NCBI RefSeq assembly: GCF_030144325.1
Contig: NZ_CP126307.1
Location: 5,670,001-5,734,000, forward strand
Direction: 5' to 3'
From: Bosea vestrisii
Lineage (GTDB): Bacteria; Pseudomonadota; Alphaproteobacteria; Rhizobiales; Beijerinckiaceae
DNA length: 64,000 nucleotides
Shown: one piece after another, positions 59,621 to 64,000 of the stretch
Layout of the letters: every line of letters starts with the position of its first letter
Position numbering within the stretch: the first letter of the stretch is position 1
The notes under the pieces: model-generated
What the model was told of the DNA's origin: nothing
The model's database searches: none
Seen by the model: only the letters and a program-made list of their open reading frames with translations
Program-made: the position numbers and the translations under genes

Positions 59621-60475
59621 TCAGGGCTTCGCCGGCCCGGTTGCCACCGGGCGCTCGCTCGCGCCCCATTCGGCCCAGGAGCCGTCATAGACGGCGCGCG
59701 CCGGCTTGCCGAGCAGCTCCAGCGCCGTCGACAGGATCACCGCAGAGACACCCGAGCCGCAGCTCGTCAGCAGCGGCTTGTCGATGTCGACGCCGGCTTC
59801 GCGGAAGGCCGCGGCGAGCGCCTCCGGCTCCTTGAGCTTGCCATCGGCCACCAGCGTCGAGGAGGGCAGGCTGAGCGAGCCCGGCATATGGCCGGAGCGC
59901 AGTCCAGGGCGCGGCTCGGGCGCTTCGCCGCGGAAACGGTCGGCCGGGCGGGAATCGATCACCTGGATCGCGCCGCTCTCCAGGGCACGCGCCACATCGT
60001 TGATGTCGGCGACGGCGGAATGGTCGAGCCTGGCGGTGAAGCTGCGCGGCTTGCGCGGTTTTGGCGCGCCGTCCTCGACCGGCCGGCCCTCCGCCAGCCA
60101 TTGCGGCAGGCCACCTTCGAGGATGACCACGTCCTTGGCGCCGAAGGTCTGGAAGGTCCAGCGCACCCGCGGTGCCGAGAACAGGCCAAGCCCGTCATAG
60201 ACGACGATGCGCATGCCGTCGCCTATGCCCATGGCGCCGACGGCAGCGGCGAAGGCGTCCGGCCGCGGCAGCATGTGCGGTAGATCCGAGCTCTTGTCCT
60301 TGACCGCATCGATGTCGAAACGCACCGCGCCCGGGATGCGCTGCTGCGCATATTCGGCCGCTGCGTCACGCTGCTGGGCCGGCAGATAATAGGAGCCATC
60401 GACCACGACGATATCCGGCGCGTCGAGCCGCTCGGCCAACCATTGCGTGGAGACGAAGATGTCGTTGCGGGCCAT
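59621..60475 (-). CDS. sseA: 3-mercaptopyruvate sulfurtransferase
   Basis: A 284-residue protein of two rhodanese domains: IVVVDGSYYLP and the inactive first domain with VRWTFQTFGAKDVVILEGG, then the second with IQVIDSRPADRFRGE and the active-site Cys loop TSCGSGVSA (CG[S/T]GVTA-like, typical of mercaptopyruvate enzymes rather than thiosulfate ones). Upstream neighbour is the alanyl-tRNA editing gene, 48 bases away on the same strand. Confidence 0.92.
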   Translation of the reverse strand: MARNDIFVSTQWLAERLDAPDIVVVDGSYYLPAQQRDAAAEYAQQRIPGAVRFDIDAVKDKSSDLPHMLPRPDAFAAAVGAMGIGDGMRIVVYDGLGLFSAPRVRWTFQTFGAKDVVILEGGLPQWLAEGRPVEDGAPKPRKPRSFTARLDHSAVADINDVARALESGAIQVIDSRPADRFRGEAPEPRPGLRSGHMPGSLSLPSSTLVADGKLKEPEALAAAFREAGVDIDKPLLTSCGSGVSAVILSTALELLGKPARAVYDGSWAEWGASERPVATGPAKP

Positions 60476-60523
60476 GCGCGCGTCCTCGGAAGAGTCTGTT
60501 TTCAGGATGTTATGACGGAATGT

Positions 60524-61240
60524 TCAAGCGAGCGCGATGCGCACGCGCCGGTTCTGCTTGCCCTTCTTCTCGACATCGGTGACCACGACCGCGCCGATCT
60601 CCGAGGTATTGCGCACATGCGTGCCGCCGCAGGGTTGCAGGTCGATGCCCTCGATCGAGACCAGCCGGACCCGGCCGGAGCCGCGTGGCGGCTTGACCGA
60701 CATGGTCTTGACCAGGCCGGGATTGGCGTCGAGCTCTTCGTCGGTGATCCAGCTTTCGGTGATCGCCGCGTTCTTCGCCACGAGCGCATTGAGCTTCTCG
60801 GTCAGCTCGGCCTTGTCGAGCCCGCCTTCGGGAATGTCGAAATCGAGTCTTCCGTCGCCGTCGCCGATCGCGCCGCCGGTGACGGGATAGGGCAGGACGA
60901 CGCTGAGCAGGTGCAGCGCGGTGTGGATGCGCATGCGCTTCAGCCGGCGCTCCCAGTCGAGCCCGGCGAGCAGGGTCTCGCCGACGGCAGGCGCCGCCTG
61001 GCCGTCGAGCGGGACATGCAGGATGCGGCTCTTGTCCTCGGGATTGTAGATCGCGGTGCCGATGACGATCTCGGATCCGTCATTGCGGACGAGGACGCCG
61101 GCATCGCCCGGCTGGCCACCGCCGGTAGCGTAGAATACGGTCCGGTCGAGCTCGATGCCGCCGCGCTCGTTGATCGCGACGACGGTGGCGGGCGTCTCGG
61201 CCAGATAGGCGTCGGCTCGGAACAGCAATTCGGTCGGCAT
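60524..61240 (-). CDS. alaX: Alanyl-tRNA editing protein AlaX
   Basis: A 238-residue, stand-alone editing enzyme that clears Ser- or Gly-tRNA(Ala). Zinc ligands are in HTALH (residues 106-110) and CGGTH (204-208). N-terminal FYATGGGQPGDAG and the length indicate the medium form with N-terminal domain (AlaX-M). The pair with sseA downstream is common in related genomes. Confidence 0.92.
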   Translation of the reverse strand: MPTELLFRADAYLAETPATVVAINERGGIELDRTVFYATGGGQPGDAGVLVRNDGSEIVIGTAIYNPEDKSRILHVPLDGQAAPAVGETLLAGLDWERRLKRMRIHTALHLLSVVLPYPVTGGAIGDGDGRLDFDIPEGGLDKAELTEKLNALVAKNAAITESWITDEELDANPGLVKTMSVKPPRGSGRVRLVSIEGIDLQPCGGTHVRNTSEIGAVVVTDVEKKGKQNRRVRIALA

Positions 61241-61380
61241 CGCGATCTCCTTCGTCTAGACAGCTTATCGCAGGCGAGGTCGGTCCGGAAAAGATGGCGG
61301 TAAGCCACGCGGGGACGCTGCCGGCGGGGCTTCCGCTGAAGGCTTCGCATCACTAGGGTCCGGCGCAGGATTGCCATGGC

Positions 61381-62109
61381 ATGGAGACCGCTCGCGATAT
61401 GACCATGCCGCGCATGCAACCGCAGGACGGCGTCGCCTGGGTGACCGGGGCGAGCTCCGGTATCGGCGCGGCGGTGGCCCTGGAGCTGGTGCGGCGCGGC
61501 TGGACGGTCGCTGCGACGGCGCGGCGGCTCGACAAGCTTGAAGCACTGGCTCTGAGCGCGGACGGACTGCCGGGGCGGATCGTCGCCCATTGCGGCGATG
61601 TCGCCGATCCGATGGCGATGGCGGCTGTGGTCGAGGGCATCGAGAGCGTGCACGGGCCGATCGCGCTCGCCTTCCTCAATGCAGGTATCGCTCCCCGCAA
61701 CGGGCCGGGTCTGATCGATGTCACAGCATTCGAGCAGGTTTTTGCGGTCAATTTCATCGGCGTCGTGCGTGGCGCGGCTGCTGTCGCCGAGCGCATGGCA
61801 GCGCGAGGCAAGGGCCAGATTGCGGTCAATGCGTCGCTGGCGGGCTATCGCGGTCTGCCTGGCGCTGCGGCTTACGGAGCCTCCAAGGCGGCTGCGATCC
61901 ATCTTTGCGAGGCGCTGAGATTCGATTGCGAGCGGCAGGGCATCCGCCTGCAATTGGTCAATCCCGGCTTCGTCGATACGGCGATGACCCAGCGCAACAG
62001 CTTTCCGATGCCGTTCATGGTGTCCCTCGACGAGGCTGCCGCGCGCATCGTCGACGGCTTCGCCGGAGGCGGCTTCGAGATCAGCTTCCCCGTCGCCTGG
62101 CCTGGCTGA
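61381..62109 (+). CDS. SDR-family oxidoreductase, C-terminus frameshifted
   Basis: A 242-residue short-chain dehydrogenase as read: VAWVTGASSGIGAAVALEL (NAD(P) motif), LNAGIAPRNGPG, then the catalytic set N-S-Y-K (NASLAGYRG; AYGASKAAAIH). The protein stops at TGA 62107 after FPVAWPG. Inserting one C in the C4 run at 62088-62091 continues the frame as FPRRLAWLMKALRLLPYPAYFW to TAG at 62205-62207 (275 residues), which is how relatives end. The enzyme core is complete in both versions. Confidence 0.85.
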   Translation: METARDMTMPRMQPQDGVAWVTGASSGIGAAVALELVRRGWTVAATARRLDKLEALALSADGLPGRIVAHCGDVADPMAMAAVVEGIESVHGPIALAFLNAGIAPRNGPGLIDVTAFEQVFAVNFIGVVRGAAAVAERMAARGKGQIAVNASLAGYRGLPGAAAYGASKAAAIHLCEALRFDCERQGIRLQLVNPGFVDTAMTQRNSFPMPFMVSLDEAAARIVDGFAGGGFEISFPVAWPG

Positions 62110-62253
62110 TGAAGGCGCTGCGGCTGCTGCCATACCCGGCCTATTTCTGGGCGGTGCGCAAGCTGGCCGGCGAGCACCGCGGCGGCCGGCGCGACGGCGC
62201 GGTTTAGGTGGAGAAGACTCCGTACCCAACAGCTTGGGCGATGGCGTTCAGAA

Positions 62254-63084
62254 TCAAGGCGAGCGTGATCCGAACTGCGCTTCGAGCCAGTTCATGCCGT
62301 AGGCGGTGATCGCCGCCGCATCGACCAGCACGGATGGAGCCGCGCCGATCAGCCCCTGCCTGCCCTGGCCGCCGGCGAGGAACTCGGTCACGATCTCTGC
62401 GAAATAGTCCTCGGCCAGCCCTGCGACGATCGGATCGCCGGTATCGAACTCCTCGATCATGCGCCATTGCGTGCCGGCCGGCGTCGCGAACGGCACCTCG
62501 ATCCGCCGGATGCGCTTGCCGGGGATGTCAGCCAGATGCTCGGCATGGTGCAGCAGGGTCAGCGTGTCGAGCGGCGCGCCGAGCATCAGCACCTTGCCGC
62601 CGGCCTCGACCAGCTTCGCCAGCGGCGAGCCCGCGCCATAACCGTAGTCGAGCGGGTGGTTGGCGGTGAACCAGTCGGCCTTTGCTCCGAGTGCGACGAG
62701 CGAGGCGCCGGGATTGCCGCCGCGGAGCGCACCGGGCGTCGTCCGCAGGAACTCCGGCAGCACGCCATTGTCGCGGATCGCGCGCGAGCGCTGCGGATCG
62801 AATGGAGGGATGTGGTCGCGCCATTCCGGCGGCACGCGGCCGTCCTCATCGACCACGTCCTCGTAGCGCGCTTCCCAATCGGCATAGGCGAGGACGGTGC
62901 CCTCGGGGCCTACTGCATCGGAGAGCGCAGCAATGATGGTGTCGGGACCGTCGAGCAGGCGGCCGACCTTGCTGACGGCGGCGTGGACCATGACCGCATC
63001 GCCCGGCACGAGGCCGATCTTGGCGAGATCGGCGGCAAGCGAGGCGCGCGTGACGAAGGCGGCAGAAGCGGGAAGCGATGTCAT
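62254..63084 (-). CDS. Aminoglycoside N(3)-acetyltransferase-like protein
   Basis: A 276-residue protein of the AAC(3) family: SLAADLAKIGLVPGDAVMVHAAVSKVG, then FDPQRSRAIRDNGVLPEFLR and LLGAPLDTLTLLHHAEHLAD-like text (MLGAPLDTLTLLHHAEHLA), with the conserved TPGALRGGNPGASLVALG region. ATG 63084 fits the family start; the frame continues up into the photolyase gene. Chromosomal members of this family are common in soil bacteria and often not proven to give resistance. Five bases lie between it and the photolyase stop, so it is co-transcribed. Confidence 0.9.
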   Translation of the reverse strand: MTSLPASAAFVTRASLAADLAKIGLVPGDAVMVHAAVSKVGRLLDGPDTIIAALSDAVGPEGTVLAYADWEARYEDVVDEDGRVPPEWRDHIPPFDPQRSRAIRDNGVLPEFLRTTPGALRGGNPGASLVALGAKADWFTANHPLDYGYGAGSPLAKLVEAGGKVLMLGAPLDTLTLLHHAEHLADIPGKRIRRIEVPFATPAGTQWRMIEEFDTGDPIVAGLAEDYFAEIVTEFLAGGQGRQGLIGAAPSVLVDAAAITAYGMNWLEAQFGSRSP

Positions 63085-63089
63085 GGCAG

Positions 63090-64000
63090 CTATTTGGACC
63101 GGAGTGTGGAGAAGGCGTCGAGGGCGCGCCGGCGGCGGCCGAAGTCGAGCGCGATGATCGGTTTTGGATAGTTCTGGTCGAGCACGATCCCGGCCTGCTT
63201 CAACGCGCTTTCCGGCGCCTCCCAAGGGCGATGGATGAACTTGTCGTCGAGTTCAGCCAGTTCGGGGATGAAGCGCCGGACGTAAATGCCCTTCGGATCG
63301 AATTTCTCGCCCTGCGTCACCGGGTTGAAGACGCGGAAATAGGGGGCGGCATCTGCGCCGGAACCGGCGACCCATTGCCAGCTCGCCGGATTGTTCGCCG
63401 GATCGGCATCGACCAGCGTGTCCCAGAACCAGGCCTCGCCGACGCGCCAGTCGGTCAGCAGATGCTTGATGAGGAAGGAGGCCGTGATCATCCGGACGCG
63501 GTTGTGCATCCAGCCGGTCTGCCAGAGCTCGCGTAGGCCGGCATCGACGATCGGATAGCCGGTCAGCCCCTTCTGCCAGGCCGTCAGCGCGGCTTCATCC
63601 TTGTCCCAGGACATCGCGTCGAAGCGGCGGTTGAAATTGGCCGTCGCGAGGTCCGGATTGTGGAACAGAAGGTGGTAGGAGAACTCGCGCCAGCCCAGCT
63701 CGCTGAAGAACTTCTCGGAGTCGGCAGCCGAGCCGGGCGTATTGCCCGTCTCCAGCGCCACCTTGGTCGCATGCCAGATCTGGCGCGGGCTGATCTCGCC
63801 GAAGCGCAGATGCGGCGATAGCCGCGAGGTCGAGAGCTTGTCTGGCCGGTCGCGCCCGTCGTGATAGCCGGCGATCGCTTCGTCGAGGAAGGTAGAGAGC
63901 CGCTCCTGCGCTCCGGCCTCGCCCGGTGTCCAGGCTTCGCGCAATCCGCCGGCCCAGTCGGGCGCGGTCGGCTCCAAAGCGAGATCTGCGACCGTGAGAG
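63090..64000 (-). CDS. phrB: Deoxyribodipyrimidine photolyase, C-terminal part
   Basis: The 5' end is beyond the window; about 303 C-terminal residues are seen, open to the last base. It has the FAD-binding domain: TSRLSPHLRFGEISPRQIWHA, ELGWREFSYHLLF, GYPIVDAGLRELWQTGWMHNRVRMI and FWDTLVDADPANNPASWQWVAG. This enzyme repairs cyclobutane pyrimidine dimers with blue light; the antenna domain is off the edge. The last three Trp of the electron chain seem present. Precedes the AAC(3)-like gene. Confidence 0.94.
   Translation of the reverse strand, partial: LTVADLALEPTAPDWAGGLREAWTPGEAGAQERLSTFLDEAIAGYHDGRDRPDKLSTSRLSPHLRFGEISPRQIWHATKVALETGNTPGSAADSEKFFSELGWREFSYHLLFHNPDLATANFNRRFDAMSWDKDEAALTAWQKGLTGYPIVDAGLRELWQTGWMHNRVRMITASFLIKHLLTDWRVGEAWFWDTLVDADPANNPASWQWVAGSGADAAPYFRVFNPVTQGEKFDPKGIYVRRFIPELAELDDKFIHRPWEAPESALKQAGIVLDQNYPKPIIALDFGRRRRALDAFSTLRSK

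Noticed and set aside
62254..63084. Acquired antibiotic-resistance gene
   Set aside because: The AAC(3)-like gene has the same composition as its surroundings, no mobile element is near and it is coupled to a photolyase gene, so it looks like a resident chromosomal gene.
1..64000. CRISPR arrays, prophage, integrases, transposases, tRNA or rRNA genes
   Set aside because: I looked for repeats, phage or transposase proteins and structural RNAs and saw none in the window.

Overview
The window is about 64 kb of dense, GC-rich, almost fully coding DNA from an alphaproteobacterium. The gene families (NasS/NasT, several TRAP transporters, Anbu peptidase, an mmgR/suhB-type small RNA, many GntR/FCD regulators) and the codon usage fit Hyphomicrobiales; a Bosea-like genome is my best guess, not proven. 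I see no prophage, insertion sequence, CRISPR, tRNA or rRNA. It looks like ordinary chromosome or chromid carrying metabolic islands.

Layout. 1-5113: the end of an unknown gene, then a TonB receptor and a complete BtuFCD/FecBCD-type uptake system, all translationally coupled. 5264-9654: a periplasmic ABC-type binding protein coupled to a hybrid sensor kinase (frameshifted here), with a convergent OmpR-type regulator, an arrangement like TorT/TorS/TorR. 9862-14565 (minus): GntR regulator, TRAP transporter (DctP, DctQ, frameshifted DctM) and an enolase-superfamily dehydratase, probably for a sugar acid. 14703-27001: nitrate assimilation. nasT-nasS are followed by a regulatory region with a sigma-54-like promoter, a dual-hexaloop ANTAR RNA and an overlapping terminator; then come nrtA, an FAD oxidoreductase, nasA, nrtB, nrtD, nirA and an unusual CysJ-like reductase with an RnfB-like Fe-S motif. 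27091-32448: class II aldolase, MocR regulator, PaiB-like protein, GST, diaminopropionate ammonia-lyase and a divergent Lrp regulator.

32580-39414: a sugar cluster with ABC binding protein and two permeases (no ATPase), a long class II fructose-bisphosphate-aldolase-like enzyme, a PfkB kinase and a DeoR regulator, with shared TTTCG/CGCGCATTGC motifs in two intergenic regions. 39518-41709: free methionine sulfoxide reductase and a flavin monooxygenase. 41884-52767: a catabolic island. One minus-strand group encodes a cyclase-family hydrolase, a SAF-domain dehydrogenase, an amidohydrolase and a second TRAP transporter. A GntR regulator diverges from it. A second minus-strand operon has a CoA-transferase, enoyl-CoA hydratase and beta-hydroxyacid dehydrogenase, and an additional dehydrogenase diverges from that. 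Nearly identical palindromes (TCTTGYATGCAAGA) sit in both divergent promoter regions, which ties the island into one regulon.

52852-56843: PPOX flavoprotein, then molybdate genes (modE-like, modC, modB, modA, ModE box, divergent mop). These supply molybdenum that NasA needs. 56895-56980: small RNA of the mmgR/suhB type on the minus strand. 57099-64000: ankyrin protein, orphan Anbu peptidase, glutaminase, mercaptopyruvate sulfurtransferase, alanyl-tRNA editing protein, SDR oxidoreductase with a C-terminal frameshift, AAC(3)-type acetyltransferase and the C-terminal part of a photolyase running off the window.

Three otherwise well-preserved genes (sensor kinase, DctM, SDR) carry short indels at or near short runs or repeats. 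This could be sequencing/assembly error rather than real decay and should be checked before any of them is called a pseudogene.
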